From Selaginella tamariscina (Eukaryota; Streptophyta; Lycopodiopsida; Selaginellales; Selaginellaceae), in NCBI GenBank assembly GCA_003024785.1, contig PUQB01000468.1, positions 124,001 to 188,000 of the forward strand: a stretch of 64,000 bases of DNA. The letters run 5' to 3'. Within the stretch, counting starts at the first letter, position 1; every line of letters starts with the position of its first letter. A program made the position numbers and the translations under genes. The notes under the pieces were generated by a model. That model searched no databases. It worked only from the letters and a program-made list of their open reading frames with translations, and was not told the origin of the DNA. This document shows positions 11,812-22,849 of this stretch, piece after piece.

Positions 11812-11981
11812 TGTATGTATATATGAAAGGTTTGTATTTATGCAGAATATCAATGGACAGCAAAGTACATGGGTAACAAAATGGATCTACTGCATGTTTA
11901 TCGTTAACCAAATAATGTCACCTTTACTACCTATTGCTCTGGAAATTGGACAGCTCCACGCTCTCGAAAGATTAAAGGCAC

Positions 11982-12039
<58 letters not shown>

Positions 12040-12646
12040 TCTATATGTAGAAATGCTTATGGACATATGTATATGTATACATGTGTTATATAAATATACT
12101 GTTTTTAATTGTTTTTTATTTTTTATTATTACAGAAGCGTGCAGTGTATTGTTTAAATCCAAAGCGTATTGCAATAGCAGGAAGATAAGAATATTCTGTT
12201 TTGATAAAACTGGGACTTTAACAAAGGAGGGTTTAGACTTCGTTGGGGTTCAGGGTTTAACTAAACCCTCAGATAAACCACCTTGTTTTGGGCCTGTTTT
12301 ATCGCTTGAAAATGGAGATTATATAAATATGGAGGTTTTACACGGGCTTGCCACGTGTCATGCGGTAACTAAGTATGGTGAAAGTCTCGTTGGTAACCAA
12401 GTGGAGGTAAATATTAATATTTATTAATGCATAATTAGTTTATTTTTGTTTATATTATTAGGTGAAAATGTTCTCAGCCGTTGGATGGAGGCTAATAGAA
12501 TCATCAAACGGTGGCCCTGTAGTTGAAGATGGTGAAAGATGCAGTTTGAAGATTATAAGAAGGAATGAGTTTGATCAATCAAGGGCAACTATGAGTGTTA
12601 TTGTACAAGATAATGCTGGAAATTTTCATATATATTGCAAGGTATA

Positions 12647-12686
<40 letters not shown>

Positions 12687-15447
12687 AATTTACATATTCA
12701 TTAATTTGACGCTTTATATGAATTTGACATTAAATTAATTTTTTTTAATTATATAAGAATATATACAATTTATCTATTAGTATTAATTAAAATTAAGCAT
12801 TATGTAATATTTTATTAATTAAAAAGTGACGTGTCTTTACAGGGTTCTTTTGAGAAAATAAAAGAGTTAAGCAGGGTAGACAGTTTACCAGAGGAATACA
12901 TGGAGACATAAGTCAGCATGCACTGGAAGGTTGTTATGTGCTTGGTTTAAGTTACAGGTATATATATATATATTATTAATATATTTAATAATTATATATA
13001 CATTATAATTAACTCAATTATTAGGTATATCGGTTCCAGTTTGACACTGGATGAAGTTCTAAGTTTACCACGGGATGAAGTGGAAAAGGAGTTGGAATTT
13101 ATATGCTTAGTTTTATTCAGAAACGAGCTTAAATCCGATACTTAGACGCTATTACAACACTTAAGGCTGGCAAGGTCTCTGTGTGTGTCACACACACACA
13201 CACACACACACACTTACTTGTTTCCATGTACAGGTACGTCCTGTTATGGTTACAGGGGACAATGCACAATGTGGACAATACATTGCAAAGGAGTGTGGTA
13301 TTATTTCATCACAAGCTAGCGTTCTCTTAGGGGATATCAACAAAGATACCAGGTATAATATTTAAATTTATTAGTTTAAAAATAAATTAATTATTGACTT
13401 AATTAAATTTAAATACAGAGTGGTTTGGTCTCCATTAAATAGTAAAGCGGAAAAAACAATGAGCACAATAAGCAGTGAAGAATTATTAAAGAAAATGGAT
13501 TTAATTGAAAATGGAAGTTTAGAACTGGCTATAACTGGAAAAGCATTTAATGAGCTTCGAACCTCGGACATAATGGATAAGATACTCTTATACACACGTA
13601 TATACGCCCGGTTTCTCCTGCTGACAAGGTAAACTACACACACGCGCACACATACGTATGTACATATGTATACGTGTATTTTGTAGGAGAAAGTTGTGAC
13701 AATGCATAGAAACCATGGGTTAATTGTTGGTATGTGTGGAGACGGGGGAACGACTGTGGAGCATTAAGGGCAGCTCACGTTGGTATTGCCCTTAGTGCTG
13801 CAGAGGCCTCAGTTGTATCTCCATTCACTGCAAAGAATAAAACGGTAAAGTTTTAAATGGTTTTTGGCTAAATAATATTTAAAAAAAAAATAAATATTAA
13901 TATTAATTATTAATTTTAATGTTTTTTTTTTTTTGTTTAATAAGGTTCAAGCAGTGGTTGATGTGTTACGTGAGGGACGGGGTGCTCTACATTTTCGTTT
14001 GCGTGTTACAAGTTTTTAATCATATATGGTTTGCAGTTTCAATTTTTAAACTATGTTGCTGTTGGTAGGCTTATTTAATTAACTTAAAAGTATATTAAAT
14101 TAATAATTACTATAATATTAATTTAATACCAATTAAACTACAGGTATGGTATTATTGCGTGTCAAATGAACTATATATTCATAGACGGGGTGGCAGTTCT
14201 AGGCCTTGGATATGCCATGACACAGAGTGATGCTGGTAGAGGGGATCTTAAGAAGGTATATAATTATTATACATATATTTAATTTTAATTTATTAATAAT
14301 TTAATAATTAATTAATTAATTTTACAGATAAGGCCTACTTCTAGTTTGCTTGGACCAATAAACGTAACGTCAGTAACGGGGTTATGGTTAAGCAATTACG
14401 TTTCTAATGGGAGCAATCTTGTTTATGGAAAACCAAAAAGAATACGTGAGATGGCCTGCAGAGTAAGTAATTTATTATTATTATTATAAATATTAATTAA
14501 ATGATATTATATTTATTAAATAATTTGACTTAATTCTACAATTAACCCTTGGGTCAAACTTATATTTTAAAATTAATTATGTATGCTATTTATATCAAGG
14601 TTTCCATTTAGTTTGCTTTATCCAATTTAAATATGTAAATTAACTATCCATGGGATATTTATTTAATTTATTATTAAATATAAACTGAGTATATACTGCA
14701 GATATTCTCATAGTGCAAGCTGGTGGACACTAGGAGACAACTGGGAGCCACTGTTTTATTCTTTACTATGTATTTTCAGTTTATTACTTCCGCTTTTGTC
14801 TTCTCTTTTGGATCCAAGTTTCGCAAAAATGTGTTAACAATTGGATTCTAATGGTTAGTTTAAATCACATTAATCAAATATATTATAATATTTATTTGAT
14901 TAAATTTATATATAATTAATAATTATTATTTTAACTTATATGTTATTCAGCTTTGTTATGGAGGCCTGGTGGTTTACTTTTCTTTACTTCTCTTACTTCC
15001 CCATAGCAAGTTTATAAGTGTTTGGCATGTCGCCAGCGAGCAGTTCAACAAGCCTAATCCTGTTTCTTCAGTTTGGGCCTCGTCCAGGTATTACTTAATA
15101 TTAAATAAAATAATATAATATTTTATAATATTATTTCATTGTTATAGTTAATATTAATATTAATATAATATTAGTATTGTGAGGTTTCAGCACATGGTGG
15201 TAAGCCGTCTCCAGCGATGCCTTCATGTTCCGGTTCAAGCTGTGGTTATTGATCCTTGCAATTATGTTAACATTATCTGGCAAAAGTGTGTTGTGTGTGT
15301 GTGTGCGTGTGCGTGTGCATGCGTGTGCGTGAGAGAGAGAGAGAGAGAGAGATGACTTTGAAGTGGTTTCAGGTCGTTGTGGAGGGTCCAATAGCAAGAT
15401 TTGTTGCCGGAAAGTATCCGTCGAAGCGGCCCAAGTTACATATATAA
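8138..15447 (+). CDS. P5B-type P-type ATPase (ATP13A2-like), about 24 exons, several frameshifts
   Basis: P5-type transport ATPase; animal and fungal P5B members act in endolysosomal or vacuolar membranes and some export polyamines. The start ATG at 8138 opens [11 protein letters not shown], which splices to GPVVVYAF. Exons by splice sites include 8138-8219, 8613-9026, 9299-9493, 10154-10416, 10927-11065, 11186-11377, 11604-11749, 11846-11977, 12135-12406, 12462-12641, 13025-13174, 13234-13352, 13419-13628 and 15374-15447. Landmarks: LVPGDVIKL, actuator loop [15 protein letters not shown] (11186-11240), M4 motif SPLLP (about 11920), phosphorylation site [13 protein letters not shown] (about 12195), [11 protein letters not shown] (about 13245), MCGDGG-ND-CGAL (about 13733), [27 protein letters not shown]. 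The M4 site has S-P-L-L-P where P5B usually has PP(A/V)LP. One-base losses near 8812, 10287, 12182, 12908, 13153 and 13755, and a confused stretch near 14000, break the frame. It could be a decaying gene, but the indel pattern suggests sequence error. Confidence 0.85.
9027..9298 (+). repeat. P5B intron 2: GT, GA and AC microsatellites
   Basis: The donor lies directly in a GT repeat (9027-9061). It is followed by GA tracts (9062-9082 and 9190-9220), an ACAG run, an AC tract (9255-9270) and TTTTGCAG at 9298. The GU tract can pair with the AC tract across most of the intron. Confidence 0.75.
11750..11845 (+). repeat. P5B intron: GT-CT-CA hairpin
   Basis: This 96-base intron runs GTAATACATAC, then GT repeat (about 11761-11770), CT tract (about 11771-11790), CA tract (about 11791-11811), a short linker and TATGCAG. 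The order matches intron 2 of the unrelated 4CL-like gene. Confidence 0.85.
11978..12134 (+). repeat. P5B intron with candidate GC-AG boundary, GT and GA tracts
   Basis: Homology wants LERLK joined to [17 protein letters not shown], which needs a donor AAG|GCACGT at 11978 and acceptor ACAG at 12134, a GC-AG intron. An ordinary GT donor exists four bases on (11982) at the start of the GT repeat, but it gives a non-homologous junction. A GA tract of about 36 bases follows the GT tract. Confidence 0.5.
13175..13233 (+). repeat. P5B minimal hairpin intron (59 bases)
   Basis: The intron is GTCTCTGTGTGTGT followed directly by a CA tract (about 13189-13213), a short linker and CATGTACAG. Almost all of it is complementary GU/CA repeat, the clearest example of the pattern in this window. 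Confidence 0.85.
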
Positions 15448-15765
15448 ACTGTTTTTTTATTTATTAATGTATAGTATTTATTAACTAACGGATTTATTGG
15501 ATATTATTATTATTTTATCAGTACTATATATATATATGTTGTGTGTGTGTGTGTGTGTGTGTTCATATGTAAATGAATAATAAATACGTTGTTTGGATAT
15601 GTATACATACACACGTAACACACGCGAACAATCCGATCTGATCTAAGATGATATTATATGTCTGACTTGGACCTTGTCAAATTTATATTGATTTAATCAT
15701 TATGACTTTATCTTACTTACTATCCATACACGTCAACACACATGCACACACACACACATCTGATT
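15448..15765. other. Intergenic after P5B
   Basis: No gene. GT and CA microsatellites lie near 15540 and 15745. A diverged relative of the following repeat unit is visible near 15630-15710 (GATCT...CTTGGACCTTGTC). Confidence 0.4.
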
Positions 15766-16322
15766 TTTTCGTCGTACATGATCTTATATGCCTAGCAAAG
15801 ACTTGATTTAGACTTATTTTTAAAATATATATTGACTCGATCATTTACCGAATTATTTATTTTTTTAAAATTACTTTCACATAAATGTAAATTTACTAGT
15901 TTCACAAATAATAATTTAAACTATTTTTATATAAAACATATTTGTAAATAATGAAAGATAAAAGTAGTCGTTTTAAGGAAAAAAATATAAATTAGCCGTT
16001 GTCGGTTTTCGTACGTGATCTTTTATGCCTGGCAAAGACTTGATTTAGACTTAATTTAAAATATATATTGACTTGATCATTTACCGAATTATTTTTTTTT
16101 AAATTACTTTCACATAAATGTAAATTTACTAGTTTCACAAATATAATAATTTTAAACTATTTTTATATAAAAACATATTTGTAAATAATGAAAGATAAAA
16201 GTATCACATAAATGTAAATTTACTAGTTTCACAAATGTAATAATTTTAAACTATTTTTATATAAAACATATTTGTAAATAATGAAAGATAAAAAGTAGTC
16301 GTTTTAAGAAAAATATAAAATT
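15766..16322. repeat. Tandem repeat of about 200-240 bases leading into the tRNA gene
   Basis: Unit 1 (about 15766-16002) and unit 2 (about 16003-16203) share a TATGCCTGGCAAAGACTTG-type start, a CACATAAATGTAAATTTACT block and an AAATAATGAAAGATAAAAG end. A partial third unit runs 16204-16322. Unit 1 ends AATTAGCCGTTGTCGG, resembling the start (plus strand) of the tRNA gene next to unit 3, AATTCGCCACTGTCGG. So an end fragment of the tRNA gene seems to have been duplicated with the repeat. Confidence 0.75.
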
Positions 16323-16394
16323 CGCCACTGTCGGGAATCGAACCCGAATCGTTCGCCTGACAAACGGCAATACTCACCAGCGTACTACAATGAC
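16323..16394 (-). tRNA. tRNA-Asp (GTC), anticodon stem imperfect
   Basis: On the minus strand this 72-base sequence begins GTCATTGTAGTA and ends CAGTGGC plus a discriminator G. The acceptor stem pairs over seven positions, two of them G-U. The T arm is perfect (TCGGG / CCCGA around TTCGATT). The D-arm region GTACGCTGGTGAGTAT matches plant tRNA-Asp. The anticodon loop reads TTGTCAG, giving GTC. The anticodon stem has only about three good pairs, with two mismatches at its base, unlike canonical plant tRNA-Asp. A T-rich stretch downstream (TTTTATATTTTT) fits Pol III termination. It may be functional or a young tRNA pseudogene. Confidence 0.8.
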
Positions 16395-16560
16395 TTCACG
16401 TAATTAACTTTGTGTCCTTCCTTCACTTGGAAGGTGTCCACTAATCTAGTTTCGTTTGCGTGGCTATGTTCGTTAGAATAAACAGATTTGCATGTGCATT
16501 AAGTAAACTTGACAAACAGTAAGATAACTATAGCTAACCACTCATTAAAAAAGTTCTCTA

Positions 16561-16576
16561 AGTATATATAGATATA
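16561..16576 (+). promoter_or_regulatory. TATA box of the kelch F-box gene
   Basis: AGTATATATAGATATA lies about 45-60 bases before the ATG at 16620, a plausible plant TATA box with a very short 5' UTR. Its position close to an intronless gene is the only support. Confidence 0.45.
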
Positions 16577-16619
16577 TACATACATACAAGCATAGAACAC
16601 ACAGATAGAGAAGAAAAAA

Positions 16620-17782
16620 ATGGACGACTTGATTCCTGGCTTACCAGAAGACATGGCAACTGCTTGTCTAATCCGAGTAGATTATAGATCCCACAAGCAC
16701 ATGAGAAGGGTTTCAAGAAGATGGCAGTCACTGGTCGATTCGGACGGATTTCACCGCCTGAGAAGGAAGTTCGGTCAGCTGAGGAGCTGCATATGTCTGG
16801 TACAGCAGCAGGTCCACGTGAAGAAACCGGTAGTGCCGAGCCCGAGAAATGTGTACGTTTCTCCTGCTTCTTCCCCCAGAATTGTCAGTTGGGAGCTCAT
16901 GGATTTCCCTGAGATTGTCGTTCCGGAGGAACTGGTGAGCAGTCCGAGGAGCCCCGCACACGGGGAGGAGGATTTCCAGCTGGGGTTGAGCCTGTTCGAT
17001 CCGGTCGAGCAGATCTGGGAATGGCTTCCTCCTGTCCCCGGTGTGAAGAACAGTGGGGTTCCCCTGTTCTGCCAGTCCGTGTTCGTGGGCCGGTGTCTTG
17101 TTCTCCTCGGAGGATGGTGTCCGGTGACGTACAGCCCGCTCAAGACGGTCTTCGTGTTCAATTTCATCACCAAGGAGTGGCGCCGCGCGGCTGACATGCT
17201 TACTGCGCGGTCCTTCTTCGCTTGCGCTGCGGTACCGCGCGGTAACTCCCTCATAGTCGCCGGCGGACACGACGGCTGTAAAAACGCGCTCATACAGCGG
17301 AGATTTTCGATATGGATTCCGACACGTGGGCGGCTCTCCCGGATATGACGCAGGAGCGAGACGAGTGCCGCGCGGTTGTCGTCGACGGTGAGTTTTGCGC
17401 GGTAAGCGGCTACACGACGGATATGCAAGGGATATTCTCCAATAGCGCTGACGTGTATACTGTCGGCGGTTGGAGGCGAGTCGAGAGCTTCTGGTCGGAG
17501 CGTACGTGTCCGGTTGTCACCTCGGACTCGGGGTGTATATACGGGTTCCAGAGGCACGAGCTGATGTGTCGTAGTCGGGTGGACTCGGACTGGGTTACTG
17601 TTGGGTCGGTACCGGGAAACGCCAGGGTGTGCGTCTGTTCGGCCGTGGGTGATACTGTGTACGTGGCTACGGACGATGGGAGTGTATACTTGATAGATAC
17701 TGGAAAGCACTCATGGAATATGCTGAAGAATCCTAGTGAGTTTAGTGGTCTGGTTCATGCCGCGTGTACTGTGAAAGTGTGA
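16620..17782 (+). CDS. Kelch-repeat F-box protein (KMD/SKIP20-type), one frameshift
   Basis: Substrate receptor for an SCF ubiquitin ligase. The N-terminus IPGLPEDMATACLIRVDYR and the HMRRVSRRWQSLVDSDGFHR that follows are the short F-box typical of the plant KMD/SKIP20/KFB group. Kelch blades follow: LFDPVEQIWEWLPPVPG, a GGW blade with VFVFNFITKEWRRAADM, LIVAGGHDG, MDSDTWAALPDM, a VDGEFCAVSGY blade, and VYLIDTGKHSWNML near the end. Members of this group ubiquitinate phenylalanine ammonia-lyase, chalcone synthase or type-B response regulators in flowering plants. The gene is intronless, about 387 codons, and much richer in GC than its surroundings. One single-base indel near 17300 separates the frames (GGHDGCKNAL and AEIFDMDSDTW). 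There is no stop otherwise, so it is probably functional and mis-sequenced. Confidence 0.85.
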
Positions 17783-18074
17783 TTGTAAATTAAATAAATA
17801 ATGTAATATATTAGTGTATAATTTTATAATAAACTGACTTTTGGAACCAATGGATGGTAAACACGTGGAAGGCGTGAGAATCGGTGTATTGCACTTTTCA
17901 TACACACACACGCATGTGTTAAGTAGGTGTATATATGGACGTGCGTGGCTATTCGGTGGTACAAGCATGGAATGAATGCTTTTAGAAGGTTCTAAATTGG
18001 ATATTTCTGTTAGGTTGGGGGACAAACTATATCACACCAAACTTCTGTAGTAACGTACATAAAGATTCTTCACA
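17783..18074. other. 3' flank of the kelch F-box gene
   Basis: Contains AATAAATAATG (17795) and AATAAACTG (17828), likely polyadenylation signals. No other gene seen. Confidence 0.4.
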
Positions 18075-19795
18075 CGCTGTGTGTGTGTGTGTGTATGCGT
18101 GTGTGTTCTGTTATCATTTGGTATAATCTTTATAGTGACATTCCAATATCTCATTGGCTTAATACAAACGTTAAATAGTTAATAATATAATAATAAGTGA
18201 CATTCGAACATCTCACTGGCTTAATACAGACGTTAAACAGTTAATAATTATTATTATTAGATGGCCCAATTTGTATTATGTGTGTCATTATAGGCGGAAA
18301 GTTCTATGGATGATGTGTATACACAAAGTATGGAGATTCTTCACGTGTGTGTTCTGTTATAATTTATGCTTTAGATATAATTTTTTATAGTGACATTTTG
18401 GACATCTTATCGGTTAATAATGGTGGAAAGTTCCATGCATGATGTGTATACACCTCCGGTGTGTGTGTGTGTTATTTGTTATATATAGGCTTTGGTAGAG
18501 AGTTGATTTTCAGGTTCGCACAGTAGACACTAATTATTGCAGTGTCTTAGTCTATGTAGTATACGGTAGATACGTATCCATACAGATAAGATTGTATATG
18601 TGGCTTGTATCTATCTGTGTACATGTATCATTGTAAATACATTTGATGAAGTTATATATATATGTATGTTTGTGTACGTGTATGTGTGTGTATATTTATA
18701 TGTTTTGGTGGAGAGTTGAGTGGTAAACTATTCAGGACACGACAGACATGTAGATACTCAACCACACGTATACACGTATGTATACACATATATGTGTATA
18801 TACACATGCATGTGTGAGTTACACGTGTATGTCTTTTTTTTTCTATGCGGCAAATTGTCTTTTCAACTCAAGTGGAACTTTTTGTAATTGTTTTGTGTTT
18901 TCTATAGTGTTATTTTCATAGCCTACATATACATGTTGACACTTTAATAATTTATATTCTCCGATGGATCAAATTTTAATAAAATTATAGAGTTATTAAA
19001 TTATATTTTTAAAGATAATTTATATATCTTCATAGTAGTTTGTTAATGTATAAAAAATTAAAGGGAATGCAAACGATTTATTAACTTATTAATTTTTATA
19101 TATTATATAATACAATTATCTAGTGTAACGTGATAAGTCTCTCTATCACACAACACATGCACACACACAATAGGTACTAACGTACACACTATATATATAT
19201 ATATATATATATATGTCGATTTATAAATTTGCATGTCATATGTGTGTATATGTATATAAATATATATTCTTTCTTGTAAGAGTATACATTGGTGTCGTGT
19301 ATATAAGGTGTGTGTGTTCTAATATATATTTATATGTCTTGGTTATAGCGATATTTGTTCAAAAATATAATGCAATAATTTATGTTTGTTCCAGTGTGTG
19401 TGTGTGTGTGTACGTACACAAGGCATGGTGCATATAGATGTCTGCCACAGAGATTATTTATATATTTCTTCTATTATATTAAAATCTAGATATATATATT
19501 TAAAATTTTACATTTTATTTTTGATAAAAAATTAAAAAAATTAAATTCATAAGAACTTAAATCAATGAGTACCTTAATTAAAAAAATAAATTACGTAACA
19601 AAGGACACGAAAGTTACATATCAGTTCAAGCCGTTGTCTCTTGACGAGGCACCACACAACGCATGCACATACGACGTAAACATGTGTATATATATATAAT
19701 ATTTTTTATTTATTTTATTTTATAATATAAAGAGAAAGTAAATATTTACACGGACTCACTTGTATGTAAACCATCTCAATTTATCATACACATGA

Positions 19796-19827
<32 letters not shown>

Positions 19828-20747
19828 AGGTGTGTAAATAGACGTCTTCGCTGCATATACATGTCTTCTAAGTGTTTATATACATATATATGTGTGTGTG
19901 TGTGCATGTGCGTGTGCATGGATATACCATGTCCCCATGTGCTTTGCACACGATGAGAACATGTAATATGCACAATCATGTCATGCACATGTATATACTG
20001 CAGGTTGAAAAAGTATATTTATATAATTTCTTAGAAATAAAAAATAAAATTAAAAGGACGTGCCAACAATTTTTAATGTGTGTGTGTGTATGCGTGTGTG
20101 TGTGTTCTGTATAATATTGAGAATCTCATTGGACGTTAAACAGTCAATAATAATAAGTGACATTGGAAACATCCGCTGGCTTAATAGAGACGTTAAACAG
20201 TTAATAAAATATAATAATTCTATAGATGGCCCACTGCTATGCAATTTGTATTATGTGTGTGTTTGGTAGTCATTATAGTGACTACTGTTTGAACATCTAG
20301 TGGAAAGTTCTATGCATGATGTGTATATACGTGTGTGCTTGAGAGAATATCCGGGCTGAATCTTTATATGTTATAACATTTATGCTTTAGATATAATTTT
20401 AAAAATGATATTAGAACAACTTACTGATAGTACAAACGTTAAACAGTTAATAATAATATCTCATAGACAATGCCTGGCATTGGGTATGTGTGTGGTAGTC
20501 ATTATAGTGACTGTTAGTCCATGCATGATGTGTATACACCTCCGGTGTGTGTTGTCTGTTATTTGTTATATATTGGATGGTTCCCAATAAGTATTGCAGT
20601 GTCTTAGTCTTAGTATATACGCTATAGTACATATAGATACGTAGATAAGGATTGTATACTTAACATACATGTGGCTTGTATCTATCTGTACATGTATTGT
20701 ATGCATTGTATGGTATGTGTATGAAATCTATATATTCTCATTCATTC

Positions 20748-20792
<45 letters not shown>

Positions 20793-22750
20793 GTTGGTTT
20801 TATATATTTATGTTTAGGTGGAGAGTTGAGTGTCTTTATTTAGGGAAAATCACATTTATACTCCTGAAATTTATAGTATTTACATATATATCTTTAAAAT
20901 TTTAATTTAAATTTTATAATTTTTAAAATTAAAAATTAAAAACATTTTAAAAGATCAATAAAAATTTATAATTAATTTATATTTTATTATATTTAGTCAA
21001 AACCTAAAACATATATCATAAATAATATAATTATTTTTAAAAATATTTCATTTTTTACTATGATAATTTTTTAACATTTAACACTCAATTATTTCATTTG
21101 TAATATATTATGAATTAAAAATATGTTTAATTAATATTGTTATTTTAAAAATCAAAATATATAATTAAAGTTTTTAAAGGATATATATGTAAATTTAAAT
21201 CTTTTATAAAATATATATATAAAATAAAACTTCTAAAGCTGTATAATATGAAAATTTAAACTTATAAATGTAATTTTTTCTTTATTTAACTGTTTAGGAT
21301 ACATGAACACATGTAAATACTCAACCATACGTTTACACATATATACATGTATATGTGTATACACATGCATGTAAATTACACATGTAAGGTTGCTTCTTTC
21401 TATGTGGCAAATCGTCTTTTTCTTTTTACGCGGTGCAAATTGTCAAAGATATTCTTTTCAACTCAATGTTATTTTCATAGCAAACGTGTAAGGTTGACAC
21501 TTTAATAATTTATATTATCTGTGAATTAAATTTTGATAAAATTATAGAGTTATTAGAGTATAATTTTTTTAATAATTTCTATATCTCTAAGAAAGTATTA
21601 ATGTATAGAAAAAATAATTAAAGAGAAATTTTATGCTGTTGAAAAATCTATAAAACAAGTAAACATTAAATATTCAGCATAAATATTTAATACTTTATTA
21701 TATAATTTATTAATATTAACAGTTATAATTATATTTAAATTTACATCAAGGATCAAACCTCTATTTTGTTTAAATAAAACATTTATAAGCTTTATTATTT
21801 ATACTCTATGTCATATTCTTTAATTATGTAAATGTTTTAATAATTACAAGCTTTCTCTATAATTTTATATGACTACGCATATCCTCTTAACGAATATCAT
21901 TATTAAGTATTAAAAATTATAAATTAACAACCGTATAATAAACTATATAAATAGAAAAATAATAAAGTATTGAAGGTTTATAAATGCTTTATCTAAAATA
22001 TGGCTAAATGAAATTTTAAAATTTTATAGTAATTTTAAAAACTATATTTTAATCCTTAAAGAAAGTTTTATATTTCCATAAATATTCTTATTACACTTCA
22101 AATTGAATACTAACAAATTAAAATATAAAATGTTTAAGACACAAATAATTTAATTCTATAATCTAAAAAGTACTTAAATAAAACTTCTATTATTTTTGAT
22201 AATTTTTATCTAAGAAAATCCAAATATTAACCATATTAAAAAATGAAATATTTTATTTATTTATCTTAAAACCCTATAGTAATAATTCTGTATTTAGATT
22301 AAAAAATAAAATTAAAATAAAAATGATATGAAGTCGTATGATTATACTTTTAATAAAATGATTTAGATATTTAAGAATTATAAGGTACAATATGAATGTA
22401 ATAATTTCACGATCCACACATACATGTATAATATTATAGAAGTGAACTCCCCACAGAAGCACCACACAAATGGACACACACACACGGTATAAACATGTAT
22501 ATTATATAAGGAGAGAGTCAAATATCGACACGTACGTACTCCATTTGTATGTAAAGTTGTGTGTGTGAAAATCCCATGTCCCATTGTGCTTTGCACACGA
22601 TGAGAACATGTCAATCATGTCATGCACATGCATATACAGCAAAACTGTTGAGTTCTAATTAAAAAAATAGTTTTATGTTTTCTTAGATAATTTATAAAGT
22701 AAAAAATTAAAATTAAAACGACTTATATGTGTGTATTTTATTATGTGTGT
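18075..22750. repeat. Two-unit direct tandem duplication, non-coding
   Basis: Unit A (about 18075-20080) and unit B (about 20081-22750) share landmarks in the same order: a GTGTATGCGTGTGTG start, TTAATAATAATAAGTGACATT, CATGATGTGTATACACCTCCGG (18440, 20520), GCAGTGTCTTAGTC (18540, 20596), GTGGCTTGTATCTATCTG (18600, 20670), GGTGGAGAGTTGAGTG (18708, 20818), AATTATAGAGTTATTA (18985, 21540), and TGTGCTTTGCACACGATGAG (19940, 22580). Unit B is longer, partly from an inserted element at 20843-21279. No open frame of any quality is present. GT, CA and AT microsatellites abound. It could be a decayed duplicated gene or regulatory DNA. Confidence 0.8.
20843..21279. mobile_element. Small non-autonomous DNA element (MITE-like), 9-base target duplication
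   Basis: Absent from unit A of the surrounding duplication. The insertion is bounded by CTTTATTTA at 20834-20842 and again at 21280-21288, a 9-base target duplication. Its ends are near-inverted: GGGAAAATCACATTTATA at the left and, in reverse complement, GAAAAAATTACATTTATA at the right (15 of 18 match). It is about 437 bases, very AT-rich and non-coding. A 9-base duplication suggests a Mutator-like origin. A related internal stretch (AAGGATATATATGTAAATTT) recurs near 24945. Confidence 0.75.
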
Positions 22751-22849
22751 GTGTGCGTGTGTGTTATGAACGCATTTCCCATAATTTATTCGATTTAAAT
22801 TCTGCGTTAAATAACAAAAATCTTTTGGTATATCCCAAAAATATACCAC

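Noticed and set aside
16775-17710. 311-codon open frame antisense to the kelch F-box gene
   Set aside because: It is a mirror frame caused by high GC and codon bias of the real gene, which has recognisable F-box and kelch motifs.
18075-22750. CRISPR-like or satellite array
   Set aside because: There are two long units, not many short repeats with unique spacers, and the DNA is plant nuclear.
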